This document shows positions 54,593-63,514 of a stretch of 64,000 bases of DNA, piece by piece. Under the pieces are notes generated by a model. The model had not been told where the DNA came from, did not search any database, and was given only the letters and a program-made list of their open reading frames with translations. The DNA lies in contig NZ_REGA01000012.1 in NCBI RefSeq assembly GCF_003841505.1, forward strand, positions 62,001 through 126,000, written 5' to 3'. Both the position numbers and the translations under genes were made by a program. Within the stretch, counting starts at the first letter, position 1. Every line of letters begins with the position of its first letter. Origin of the DNA: Natrarchaeobius chitinivorans (GTDB lineage: Archaea; Halobacteriota; Halobacteria; Halobacteriales; Natrialbaceae).

Positions 54593-54712
54593 TCGATTGT
54601 GCTCACTTGCGTCACCGACCGCATAATTCTTTGCCTTTGACTCCCTTTCAAAAGGAACGCCAGTAGTGTCGAACGAGGGATTGAAGAGGGACGCAAGAGC
54701 GTACACGAACGA

Positions 54713-55648
54713 ATGCGTCACGATCACCTCATCACGAGCAAACAACTCTCACGATCGGACGTCGAAACGGTTCTCGACCGGGCAGCCGAGATCGACGCCG
54801 ACCCTGTCGCGGTCGCGGACCGCCACGCGGGAACGCTCCTCGGACTCCTCTTTTTCGAGCCGAGCACCCGGACGAAGATGAGCTTCGAGACGGCGATGAA
54901 ACGCCTCGGTGGCGACGTCGTCGACATGGGAGCGGTCGAATCCTCGAGCGTCACGAAAGGCGAGACGCTCGCGGACACCGTCCGCGTCATCGAGGGGTAC
55001 GCCGACGCACTCGTGCTCCGTCACCCGAAACAGGGATCGGCGACGATGGCGAGTGAGTTCGTCGACGTCCCGCTCTTGAACGCGGGCGACGGCGCGGGCC
55101 ACCATCCGACCCAGACGCTGCTCGATCTCTATACGATCAGGAAAAACGCCGGGCTGGACGATCTGACGATCGGGATCATGGGAGATCTGAAGTACGGACG
55201 GACCGTTCACTCGCTGGCGTACGCGCTGACGAACTTCGACGCGCGTCAACACTTCATCAGTCCCGAGAGCCTGCAGTTACCGCGGGAAGTCGTCTACGAT
55301 CTCCACCAGGCGGGCAACGGATCGGGTGTCCGCGAGCACGAGTCCCTCGAGGACGTCCTGCCGTCGCTCGACGTCCTTTACGTCACTCGCATCCAGCGCG
55401 AGCGGTTCCCGGACGAAAGCGAGTACCAGAAGGTCGCCGGCGAGTACCAGATCGACCTCGAGACGCTCGAGCGGGCGAGTGACGATTTGACGGTGATGCA
55501 TCCGCTTCCACGCGTCGACGAAATCGCACCGGAGATCGACGACACGGAGTACGCGGCGTACTTCGAGCAGGCTCACAACGGAGTTCCGGTGAGGATGGCG
55601 TTGCTCGATTTATTCCTCTCGGCGAACGGAGGTGGGGCCGATGAGTGA
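54713..55648 (+). CDS. pyrB: Aspartate carbamoyltransferase catalytic subunit
   Basis: The product is 311 aa. [13 protein letters not shown] (about 47-59) has the STRT carbamoyl-phosphate motif. [27 protein letters not shown] and [10 protein letters not shown] complete the active site. It condenses carbamoyl phosphate and aspartate. pyrI overlaps by 8 bases, so both are coupled and form the ATCase complex. Confidence 0.97.
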   Translation: MRHDHLITSKQLSRSDVETVLDRAAEIDADPVAVADRHAGTLLGLLFFEPSTRTKMSFETAMKRLGGDVVDMGAVESSSVTKGETLADTVRVIEGYADALVLRHPKQGSATMASEFVDVPLLNAGDGAGHHPTQTLLDLYTIRKNAGLDDLTIGIMGDLKYGRTVHSLAYALTNFDARQHFISPESLQLPREVVYDLHQAGNGSGVREHESLEDVLPSLDVLYVTRIQRERFPDESEYQKVAGEYQIDLETLERASDDLTVMHPLPRVDEIAPEIDDTEYAAYFEQAHNGVPVRMALLDLFLSANGGGADE

Positions 55649-56102
55649 GGACCACCAACTGCGAGTCAGCAAGATTCGAAACGGAACGGTCATCGATCAC
55701 GTCAACGGCGGACAGGCGCTCAACGTCCTCGCGATCCTCGGAATCGACGGAAGCGAGGGTGAGGAGCTCTCGGTCGGAATGAACGTCCCCTCGGATCGAC
55801 TGGCACGCAAAGACATCGTCAAAGTCGAAGGCCGGGAACTCAGCCAGGACGAAGTCGACGTCCTCTCGTTGATCGCTCCCGACGCAACGATCAACATCGT
55901 TCGCGAGTACGAGGTCGTCGAAAAGCACCGCGTCGAGCGCCCCGACGTCGTCGAAGCCGTCCTCTCCTGTCCCAACCCCGGGTGCATCACGACCGAGGGA
56001 GAGCCCGTGACCTCGCGATTCGAGGTGCTCGAGGACGGCGTGCGCTGTTCGTACTGCGGGACGATCGTTCGAGAATCGATCGCGTCGATGATCGACACCT
56101 GA
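55641..56102 (+). CDS. pyrI: Aspartate carbamoyltransferase regulatory subunit
   Basis: The product is 153 aa. [14 protein letters not shown] begins the allosteric domain with nucleotide-binding residues. The zinc domain has CPNPGC and CSYC (about 114-139). ATG 55641 overlaps the pyrB stop by 8 bases; the earlier ATG 55632 adds three residues. Its TGA is completed by the first base of the palindromic element (56102). Confidence 0.96.
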   Translation: MSEDHQLRVSKIRNGTVIDHVNGGQALNVLAILGIDGSEGEELSVGMNVPSDRLARKDIVKVEGRELSQDEVDVLSLIAPDATINIVREYEVVEKHRVERPDVVEAVLSCPNPGCITTEGEPVTSRFEVLEDGVRCSYCGTIVRESIASMIDT

Positions 56103-56182
56103 TACGGATTACTGTCCCTGTGTACCGGCGCACCCGCCGCCCGGTCGCGGCTGGGCCGGCATCGACGTACAGTAAACCGTAT
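56102..56182. repeat. Dispersed palindromic element, full copy
   Basis: Arms ATACGGATTACTGTCC and GTACAGTAAACCGTAT with GC-rich inner arms. The left terminus supplies the A of the pyrI stop codon. Confidence 0.85.
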
Positions 56183-56290
56183 GACATCTCGAGGGACGCT
56201 TTCGTCGGATCGACAGCGGTCGACCGCTCCTCGTTTCTAGAACGATATCCAGAATATCTAAGTGGTAACCCCTCAATAGTGAGATCGTAT

Positions 56291-56404
56291 ATGTCCCGTA
56301 TTGTGAAAATACTGGTCGCCCTGGTCGTTATCGCAGTCCTCGTGAAGGTCGCTATGAGCCTGACCTCGGACGTCGAGGAGATCGAGTACGAACCGACCCA
56401 GTAG
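56291..56404 (+). CDS. 37-aa single-pass membrane protein
   Basis: MSRIVKILVALVVIAVLVKV begins one membrane helix, followed by a short acidic outside tail (DVEEIEYEPTQ). AATATCTAAGTG about 40 bases upstream may be its TATA box. Small hydrophobic proteins of this kind are widespread in haloarchaea but unassigned. Confidence 0.6.
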   Translation: MSRIVKILVALVVIAVLVKVAMSLTSDVEEIEYEPTQ

Positions 56405-56454
56405 CATCGAGTCACAACCGAACGCCTTAGGGCGGCGGCGTCGTATCCGGAAGT

Positions 56455-57294
56455 ATGTACGGCGTCGTCACCCGAAACGAGGACGAACTCCGCTGGCCGG
56501 AGTTCGACACCGGATTCTACGAGGTGAAAGACGTTACCGGTCGGTCCGCCGAACCGGTCGCGGACGCGGTGAACATGGTCTCCTGTTTCGGGGACAACGC
56601 CGCGTCGGACGCCGATCCGTCGCTCGTTCCCGTCGACGAGATGGGACGACCCGCGACGCGCGACCGGACGTACTTCGACTGGGACTACGTCTGTCCGACC
56701 CGACGGGACTACCGCGAGGGACTGCTCGACGTGATCGACGACTGCGTCAGCGCGAACGGCGACGTCAGACTCGACGACGTGGGTTTCCCTCGAGCCGAAT
56801 ACTGTCGCTGTGGCTTCTGTGAGCAGGGATTCGAGGAAAGCGAGTACGAGGATCGCTTCGCGTGGCGAGCAAGCGTCATCACCGAGTTTGTCGCGGACGC
56901 GACGGCGCGGATCCCCGGTCAGGTGTACCTGACATTGTATCCCGACCCGTATCCGGGCCACCTCTACGAGCGGGCCGGTATCGACCTCGACGCACTCTCC
57001 GAACACGTCGACGAGTTCGTCGTTCCGCTGTACGATACGGCCTACGAGACGACCTACTGGCTCGAGACGATCGCCAGCGGGTTCGAGAGCGCACTCGACA
57101 CGCCGTTCAGTATCGAACTGTACGCGGTCGATGTCGATATCGACAATCTGATTCACGCCCTCGAGGTGGCCGATGCCTACGGGGACGACGTCTTCTTCGG
57201 GTACGATGCGTCCACTGCCCGGGCCGCGTTGCGTCGAAAACGGGCCGACGAACGCGACGGTGTCTCACACGGCGACCCGAGTTCCGGATCGTAA
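56455..57294 (+). CDS. Unassigned TIM-barrel-like protein with Cys cluster
   Basis: The product is 279 aa. Barrel-type strands with acid residues are visible (DVRLDDVGFPRAEYC, about 102-116; VYLTLYPDPYPGHLYERAG, about 161-179; EFVVPLYDTAYETTYW, about 190-205). A CRCGFC cluster near 116-121 suggests metal binding. Carboxylates at strand ends recall glycoside hydrolases, but no family is recognised with certainty. It stands between the small membrane protein and the phasin-like gene, transcribed alone. Confidence 0.65.
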   Translation: MYGVVTRNEDELRWPEFDTGFYEVKDVTGRSAEPVADAVNMVSCFGDNAASDADPSLVPVDEMGRPATRDRTYFDWDYVCPTRRDYREGLLDVIDDCVSANGDVRLDDVGFPRAEYCRCGFCEQGFEESEYEDRFAWRASVITEFVADATARIPGQVYLTLYPDPYPGHLYERAGIDLDALSEHVDEFVVPLYDTAYETTYWLETIASGFESALDTPFSIELYAVDVDIDNLIHALEVADAYGDDVFFGYDASTARAALRRKRADERDGVSHGDPSSGS

Positions 57295-57553
57295 TCGTCC
57301 CTTATTCAGTCGGCAGTCGTTTCATCGCGAAATTACCACGTTTCAGTTTCCCGGGAGAGACACCTCGTCGAATCGAATTTCGACCGATCGAACCGTTTCG
57401 ATCGGTTGGGACAGTGCTTCCAGGCGGAACCGACTGCGGTCTTTATTGCGGTCTCGGTTCCGGACCGTCACGGCGGCAGACCGTACCGGCGGACGTCTTA
57501 CGTCGACTTGTAATCGATGGCGGGAGGCCGAACTCGAAATCTCGAACCTACCC

Positions 57554-58543
57554 ATGACAGAGCAACACTCAAACGCGGATTCGACCGACCGGCCGCATCA
57601 GGCGACGATGTGGCAGGGACAGGAAGCGATGGAACAGATGTTGAACGTACAGCGGAATATGGCCGAGATGACACTGAGCGCGTTGAAGTGGCAGGATACT
57701 GCCCAGAAGCAGAGCATGGAGATGACGCGGTCTATGATGGGGACCGTTCCAGGACAGCAGTTTACTCAGTCGATGCTCGAGAGCTACCTGCAGGGGATGG
57801 AGGCGATCGTTCCCGAGATGAAACGCGCCGTCGAGCAGGGAATGCAGGCGGCAGACCAACCCGAACAACGGATGACCGGTCGATCCGGCCAGCACGCGAA
57901 AACACACCAGTCAACACCGGACACGCAACGGCGAGAGCAACGCCCGCACCAACGAGCGTCCGGTGAACGTGAGACGACGCGACAGCGCCGGCGGATGGAC
58001 GAACGGAGGACGCCCCAGCAGTCCGGTTCGGAACAGACGCCCGCTCGAGGCGAGACGCCGATACCGCAGTCGGGCCAGCGGAGAGAGGGCCGCCGGTCGA
58101 GTGAGCCGACACAACACCCTCGAGAGCCGGTCGAACAGCAGGCTCGAGCACCGACCGAACGACCCGTGGGACAGTCGAGCGAACAGCCGCCACGACAGTC
58201 GACGGAACGCTCTCCACAGCGGTCAGGCGAACAGTATCCCCAGACCGGCGAGTGGGTTTCACAACAGGAGTACGCCGGCGACTCGAGCGGGGAGAGAGAG
58301 CGCCGGTCGGCCCCTCGAGGGCAAAGCGGCCGGGCCCCGCAGTCGGGACGGCAAGACCGGCAGCCCCCGGAACCGCGACAACGCCGAACGCCGGAACAGG
58401 ACCGACGCCCGGTCCAGAATCCGCCGGCGCCACAACGAACTGAGCGGGCCGAGCCGAGCCACGACCGCGAGGAGTCGTCCGCTGAACGGTCCGGTCAACC
58501 GGAACGACGAAGCGACGAAGACGACGACCACGAGCAACAGTGA
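57554..58543 (+). CDS. Phasin-like helical protein with long Arg/Gln/Pro-rich tail
   Basis: The product is 329 aa. Residues about 15-105 are Met- and Gln-rich amphipathic helices (QEAMEQMLNVQRNMAEMTLS, SMEMTRSMMGTVPGQQFTQS), recalling phasins or PHA-synthase partner proteins. Residues 106-329 are disordered, rich in Arg, Gln, Pro and Ser, with little hydrophobic content. A basic tail is odd in an acidic haloarchaeal proteome. It converges with the gene for an Asp-repeat protein, a possible opposite-charge partner. ATG 57554 starts MTEQHSNADS. Confidence 0.7.
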   Translation: MTEQHSNADSTDRPHQATMWQGQEAMEQMLNVQRNMAEMTLSALKWQDTAQKQSMEMTRSMMGTVPGQQFTQSMLESYLQGMEAIVPEMKRAVEQGMQAADQPEQRMTGRSGQHAKTHQSTPDTQRREQRPHQRASGERETTRQRRRMDERRTPQQSGSEQTPARGETPIPQSGQRREGRRSSEPTQHPREPVEQQARAPTERPVGQSSEQPPRQSTERSPQRSGEQYPQTGEWVSQQEYAGDSSGERERRSAPRGQSGRAPQSGRQDRQPPEPRQRRTPEQDRRPVQNPPAPQRTERAEPSHDREESSAERSGQPERRSDEDDDHEQQ

Positions 58544-58655
58544 CGTCTCCCCGGGCGAACACCGGGGATTCCCGTACTACGGAGTCATTCGTGGCCGTGT
58601 TTACTTTTTGCAGAATACGGTGAGGATTGTACAGCAGACCCCCCGACCGTCGCCG

Positions 58656-59408
58656 TCAGTCGATCAGGTCGTCGTCATCATCGTCGTCGTCCATCAGCCC
58701 CTCGTCGTCGTCACCGATGAGGTCGTCATCGTCGTCGTCCATTAGCCCCTCGTCGTCGTCCATCAGCCCCTCGTCGTCATCGCCGATGAGGTCGTCATCG
58801 TCGCTGACGCCGGTATTACGATCCCGATCACGGGCTCTCCCAGGGTCGTCGCCGCCGATCATATCGTGATCGTCGTCGTCGCCGATGAGGTCGTCGTCAT
58901 CGTCGCCCACCAACCCCTCGTCGCCGATGAGATCGTCGTCATCGTCGCCCACCAACCCCTCGTCGTCGTCACCGATGAGATCGTCGTCATCGTCGCCCAT
59001 CAGCCCATCGTCGTCATCGCCGATGAGGTCGTCGTCATCGTCGCCCATCAGCCCATCATCATCTCCCATACCGGTATCGGTGTCGCGAGTGGTGTCAGTA
59101 CCCGCTGTCCTCCCGGCTTCGGTTCCCGTCGATCCGCCTGCTGAGCCAGCACCACCTCCCGGGCCGGTGAGTTCGCTCTCGAGACGCACTTCGTCGGAGG
59201 TCACCGTCGCGACCGATTCATCCTGAAGTGGATACGCGTCGTCGTCGGTTCCACCCCATCCCAGCTTCGCTTTGATCGTATCGGTTATCCCGGGGTCGGG
59301 TTCGACGTGAGCGGTGCCGTGTTCGACATCTGCGACGATACCGACTTCCTCACCCGCTGCGTTGATAACGGTCTTTCCGATGTCGTCATCCGTAAACTGT
59401 GGGGACAT
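58656..59408 (-). CDS. PRC-barrel-like protein with Asp-repeat tail
   Basis: The product is 250 aa. The first 85 residues (MSPQFTDDDIGKTVINAAGE, VGIVADVEHGTAHVEPD) form a PRC-barrel-like beta domain. From about 112 the tail repeats GDDDDDLIGDDDDGLMGDDD-like units about ten times, broken once by RARDRDRNTG. The tail is extremely acidic and the DNA beneath is repetitive, so unit number may vary between strains. Ca2+ or salt binding is possible. It converges with the Arg/Gln-rich gene 112 bases away. Confidence 0.75.
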   Translation of the reverse strand: MSPQFTDDDIGKTVINAAGEEVGIVADVEHGTAHVEPDPGITDTIKAKLGWGGTDDDAYPLQDESVATVTSDEVRLESELTGPGGGAGSAGGSTGTEAGRTAGTDTTRDTDTGMGDDDGLMGDDDDDLIGDDDDGLMGDDDDDLIGDDDEGLVGDDDDDLIGDEGLVGDDDDDLIGDDDDHDMIGGDDPGRARDRDRNTGVSDDDDLIGDDDEGLMDDDEGLMDDDDDDLIGDDDEGLMDDDDDDDDLID

Positions 59409-59700
59409 TGCGATAACACTGACAACGAAGACGACCAAGATGGTGGTGCTTGCGCAGGCTTGCGGCCACTCGTCGACCGAGGGGCGTTCGTTCGGCAGAT
59501 ACGAATCTCCGGAGTGTTCGGGAAATGGAGAGAATTCGATCCAGGAAAAGGACGTCCGCAATCGAAGACGGTCCGTTCGCCACGAGAACCGATCTCGAAC
59601 ACAGTTACCCGCGTTCAGACCGGAAAATTTGCTGTTCGATCGGTACTGGCGGCCGAAAACTGGTCTGGACGTCGCCCAGACATCGTCCGTCGACGACCTG
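59409..59700. other. Non-coding stretch upstream of the Asp-repeat gene
   Basis: About 290 bases hold the Asp-repeat gene's minus-strand promoter region; no gene is seen. Confidence 0.35.
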
Positions 59701-59780
59701 ACACGGTTTACTGTAAATCAATGTCGGCGCACCCACCGGCCGGGCGGCGGTGCGTCGGGAATCGGTACAGTAATCCGTAT
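59701..59780. repeat. Dispersed palindromic element, full copy
   Basis: Arms ACACGGTTTACTGTAA and GGTACAGTAATCCGTAT, inner GGCGCACC / GGTGCGTC. It ends 20 bases before the 3' end of the HTH_10 gene (minus strand). Confidence 0.85.
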
Positions 59781-59799
59781 GAAACCGACGCGAGCGGTA

Positions 59800-60468
59800 T
59801 CAATCAGACGGGACCGGCGGTGCGGTCGCCTCCTCTTCGGTCACGTTGAGTTCCGACGTGACGAGCGCGCGATACGCCCGGCGAAGCCGCTCGGATAGTG
59901 CCTGGTGGGAGATGTCGAGTTCGTCCGAGAGCTCCTGCATCGAGACCTCGCGCGGGATTTCGAAGTAACCGTGATCGATCGCGGCGACCAGCGTCTCGTA
60001 CTGACGGGAGGTGAGTCCACACTGCGTGCGGCTTTCCTCCGCCAGACCGAACAACCGAACGATCGTCGGCGAGACACCGTTATCGGCGAGTCGATCGTAC
60101 AACGAGCTTACGCTTTCGCGGTCGATCACTCGGACGCTCAACAGCCACGTTCCGCTCGAGGCGGACGCGCTCAACACGGTGCCGCCTTCCTCGAGAACGA
60201 CCTCGAAGGGATCGACGGTTTCCGGTTCGAACTCGATGTCGTACAGGAACCGACCCTCCTCGGCGGTGATACACGAGTACGATTCGATCGCGGACGTATC
60301 CGTCAGCGCGTCCTCGATCTCTGACTGTGGAGCCCCCGACAGCCACAGCCCGTGCCCACTCGAGGCGATGACGCGTTCCATCTCACACGTCAGCGAGGGA
60401 ATCGCCTCGAACATGTCGCCCAGTCCGGTACCGTCTGCCGGGATTTCGATGTCAGCGATCGATGTCAT
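59800..60468 (-). CDS. HTH_10 (bacterio-opsin activator-like) regulator
   Basis: The product is 222 aa. The N-terminal sensor-like half has mixed strands. The C-terminal half carries LTSRQYETLVAAIDHGYFEI followed by EVSMQELSDELDISHQALSE and RLRRAYRAL, the standard HTH_10 of haloarchaea. ATG 60468 begins MTSIADIEIP. It lies 128 bases after the ABC permease on the same strand. Regulation of the metal transporter is possible but not shown. Confidence 0.9.
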   Translation of the reverse strand: MTSIADIEIPADGTGLGDMFEAIPSLTCEMERVIASSGHGLWLSGAPQSEIEDALTDTSAIESYSCITAEEGRFLYDIEFEPETVDPFEVVLEEGGTVLSASASSGTWLLSVRVIDRESVSSLYDRLADNGVSPTIVRLFGLAEESRTQCGLTSRQYETLVAAIDHGYFEIPREVSMQELSDELDISHQALSERLRRAYRALVTSELNVTEEEATAPPVPSD

Positions 60469-60596
60469 GATCTCGTCAACGAATACAGCCACGACTGCAA
60501 TAACCCCACTTCCAAAGAGATTAGAAGGGGCAATAGAGACTGTCCGTCGGGTTGAACTCTTGGTTCTGTCTATTCTCGTCGAAAGGAATGTGTTGC

Positions 60597-61412
60597 TCAG
60601 TGATTCGTCGGACGCCAGACGAGGAGTTGCACGACGGCGACGACGACGACGGTCACCGCGACGAGCGCGAGCGTGAGCGGAACGACCGACTCGAGGCCAC
60701 GCGAGACGAACGAGATCCAGATACGGGTCGGTATCGTTCGCGGATTGTACGCGACCATCATCGTCGCACCGAACTCGCCGATCGCTCGCACGAACGTGAG
60801 GACGATTCCGGCGGCGATGGCGTTACGGGCGACCGGCAGTGTCACCCGGCGTACCGTCTCTAGCGGCGTGTACCCCAGGGTTCGGGCGGCCTCCTCGAGT
60901 CGACGATCGACGCTATCGAAGCCCGCACGTGCCGTAATGACCAGAAACGGCGCGGCGACGAACGTCTGTGCCAGGACGACGCCGGCGTAACTGTCGGTGA
61001 GCGGAACGCCGACCGCCGCCGCAGCCGACCCGACCGGGGTAAAGCGGCCGACGAGAGTCAACAACACCGCGCCGCTGACGACGGGGGGTAACACCAGCGG
61101 GATCAGGACCGCCGCCTCAACGAGGCGTTTCCCCCGGAAATCGGTCCTCGAGAGCACGTACGCGAGCGGGAGGCCGAAGGCGGTTGCGATCGCGGTTGAG
61201 ACGGGAGCGGTGAGCACCGACGTCGCGATTGCGGCCCGCGTCGCGGGTGCGGTCAGTTCGTCGACGACGCCGACCGAACCGACCTCGACGAGAAACAGGA
61301 CGAACGGGACGACGAAGTACGCGAGCAACACCGCCCCCAGAAGCACCGGCACCAGGAATCCGCTCTGGATCGATCGGAGGCCGCTGCCGAGTGCCTTCGT
61401 CGATCGACTCAC
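60597..61412 (-). CDS. Molybdate/tungstate-type ABC permease
   Basis: The product is 271 aa with six membrane helices. SRTDFRGKRLVEAAVLIPLV and the EAA loop EAARTLGYTPLETVRRVTLP (about 181-200) with VRAIGEFGATMMVA match ModB/WtpB/TupB permeases. Its ATG overlaps the stop of the binding protein by 4 bases. No ATPase gene follows within the window. Confidence 0.9.
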   Translation of the reverse strand: MSRSTKALGSGLRSIQSGFLVPVLLGAVLLAYFVVPFVLFLVEVGSVGVVDELTAPATRAAIATSVLTAPVSTAIATAFGLPLAYVLSRTDFRGKRLVEAAVLIPLVLPPVVSGAVLLTLVGRFTPVGSAAAAVGVPLTDSYAGVVLAQTFVAAPFLVITARAGFDSVDRRLEEAARTLGYTPLETVRRVTLPVARNAIAAGIVLTFVRAIGEFGATMMVAYNPRTIPTRIWISFVSRGLESVVPLTLALVAVTVVVVAVVQLLVWRPTNH

Positions 61413-62350
61413 GGAAGGACCCTCCCTGGAACGTCGCCGTGGCCGCGGGGCAGTGGCGTCGGCGTCCGCAGACCGGATTTCTCGAGGCCGTCCGGATTCT
61501 CGAGGAGATGCGAAACGAACCGTTCGCCCCCGTCCTCGCCGTCCGCACCGTTTCGAACCGACGCGTTGTAGACGATCGGCGAACCCGCGATCGTTCGTCC
61601 TTCGGTCGTCGTATACGACGCTCGCGCGTATTCGGTGTCGGGATCGCCGAAGTTGTAAGCGTCCGGGAGCTCCCGAACGGGAAGATCGCGGTCGGCGGCC
61701 ATGTTTCGATAGACGACTGCACAGGATCGAGTGCCGGCGTCCACGCCGCCGAGTACCTGTCCTTCCCCGGCGTCGACCTGAACGCGCTCGACCGTGGCGT
61801 CGTAAAAGCCCTCGAGGTCGTGTTCCCGCTCGGCCAACTCGAACAGTTGAAGCGCTCGATACCCGACCGGGCTTCGATCCGGATCGCTGATTCCGATCGC
61901 CCCTTCTTCCGCGTCCGCCAGGACGTCGTACCAGGGTTCGTCGCTCTCGAGGCGCGCCCCGAGTTCGGTGTCAGCAGCGTAGGCGATCACCATCTCGTTA
62001 GTCGCGAACTCGACGTCCCAGTCGACGAAATCCGGATAGAGCCGGTCACGAAGGAGCGAGACGTCGACGCCAACTATCACGTCCGGGTGGGCGCGTCCTT
62101 CCTCGATCATCCGAAGGATCGCGTTCGTTCCGTGGTACTCCCCGTCGAACCGGATACCGGTCGCCGACTCGAACGCCGGACCGAGCCGTTCCTCGAGGGC
62201 GACCGTGAGACTCGTCGCTGCGAGCACCCGGACCCGGCCAGCGGTTGCGAGACAGCCGGCCACCCCCACCAGACCCCCCGAAACCGTGGCGCTCGCCGCG
62301 AGAAACGACCGCCGGCTACCGCGGGTGGGAAACCGGTCCTCATCGCTCAT
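61409..62350 (-). CDS. Molybdate/tungstate-type ABC substrate-binding lipoprotein
   Basis: The product is 313 aa. SRRSFLAASATVSGGLVGVA with GC (about 12-33) is a Tat signal and lipobox. LAATSLTVALEERLGPAFES begins the ModA/WtpA-like domain, with VIVGVDVSLLRDRLYPDFVD and EGAIGISDPDRSPVGYRALQ. Oxyanion capture outside the membrane is expected; molybdate and tungstate cannot be told apart. It overlaps the permease by 4 bases. Confidence 0.88.
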   Translation of the reverse strand: MSDEDRFPTRGSRRSFLAASATVSGGLVGVAGCLATAGRVRVLAATSLTVALEERLGPAFESATGIRFDGEYHGTNAILRMIEEGRAHPDVIVGVDVSLLRDRLYPDFVDWDVEFATNEMVIAYAADTELGARLESDEPWYDVLADAEEGAIGISDPDRSPVGYRALQLFELAEREHDLEGFYDATVERVQVDAGEGQVLGGVDAGTRSCAVVYRNMAADRDLPVRELPDAYNFGDPDTEYARASYTTTEGRTIAGSPIVYNASVRNGADGEDGGERFVSHLLENPDGLEKSGLRTPTPLPRGHGDVPGRVLP

Positions 62351-62615
62351 ATCGCGACCTTCGAACGCCGGCGTAATATAACTACTTTCGATTTCAATTT
62401 CGAGTTGATGTAACCTATTAAGATTTCGTCCCTCGACCGGTTCCGCTCGAACTCGAGGTTTCAGGACCGCAGTGTCGCGGTCGTTGGGGTTTCCGGGCCG
62501 CAGTATCGTGGTCACGGTCGCGTGGTCACGGTCGGCGACGAGACGTATGGGGCGCTCGGCTTCTCCAATATGCGAGAAAGGAACCGATACCGGTGGAACA
62601 CAGGATCGATCGACG

Positions 62616-63281
62616 CTAGAACAGTTCGACGCGGATACCGCGTTCCTCGAGATCGGACGCGAACGCCTCGGAATCGGTTTCGATCGCTTCGAACGTATCG
62701 TAGTGGATCGGTAACACCACCTCCGGATCGACGCTTCGTGCGAACGAAGCAGCCTCGTCGCGATCCATCGTGTAGTGGCCGCCGATCGGCGGGACGAACA
62801 CGTCCGCCGAGAGGTCCTCGTGATGGGCGAGAACGTCCGTGTCCGACGGGACGAACACGTCCGTTCCCTCGAGGGTGAAAACGAGTCCGATCACCTCACC
62901 CTCCGCGTGAAACGGTTGCCCCTCGTCGTCGACGTGCGAGCCGTCGGGATCGTTGTAGGCAGGGATCGTCCGGACGTCGATCCCGTCGACCTCGACCGAT
63001 CCCTCGTAGGGGAGATCGACGACGTCGAACTCGAGGTCGCTCGTATCGACCGCCTCGTACACGGCGACGGTTGCCCCGGCGGACGCGACCGCCGCGACGC
63101 CGTCGGGATCGTAGTGATCGAAGTCGTCGTGCGTGACGAAGACGACGTCGCCGTCTTTGGGTTCGCCCTCGAGTACCTCGCTCCACGGATCGACGTACAC
63201 GACGGTTCCGCTATCGGTTTCGATTCGGACGGTCGCGTGTCCCGGGCGTTCGAACCGAAGGGTCTCGTACTCGACTGTCAT
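62616..63281 (-). CDS. MBL-fold (UlaG-like) hydrolase
   Basis: The product is 221 aa. THDDFDHYDPDG (about 53-64) is the metal-binding HxxxDH motif. GHATVRIET, VFVPSDTDVL, GGHYTMDRDEA and VVLPIHYDTF complete the UlaG-type metallo-beta-lactamase fold. Substrate is unknown; many such haloarchaeal proteins are unassigned. Stands alone. Confidence 0.88.
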   Translation of the reverse strand: MTVEYETLRFERPGHATVRIETDSGTVVYVDPWSEVLEGEPKDGDVVFVTHDDFDHYDPDGVAAVASAGATVAVYEAVDTSDLEFDVVDLPYEGSVEVDGIDVRTIPAYNDPDGSHVDDEGQPFHAEGEVIGLVFTLEGTDVFVPSDTDVLAHHEDLSADVFVPPIGGHYTMDRDEAASFARSVDPEVVLPIHYDTFEAIETDSEAFASDLEERGIRVELF

Positions 63282-63483
63282 GGTCACTCCGAGCCTACGA
63301 GGCAATCGGCCTTATAACTCGAGGGGGCGCTCGATCCGCTCGAGGGACACACCGATCGTTCCGACCACCCGTTCGTGACCGTGAGTGCAAGACGTCCAGA
63401 AAATATCACACATCCTTCAGTTCCGTTCGTGAAACAGTGATACCACTCGCTCTACTTTCGTTGGAATGAGTTTCAGGGCGGAT

Positions 63484-63489
63484 AATTAA
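63484..63489 (+). promoter_or_regulatory. TATA box of the terminal HTH gene
   Basis: AATTAA lies 26-31 bases before ATG 63515, indicating a leaderless transcript. Confidence 0.55.
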
Positions 63490-63514
63490 GTGTACGTGTG
63501 TGAATATTGCTCAC

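Noticed and set aside
58660-59080. CRISPR-like or microsatellite array
   Set aside because: The repeats are in-frame codons of an Asp-rich protein tail, with no spacers and no cas genes.
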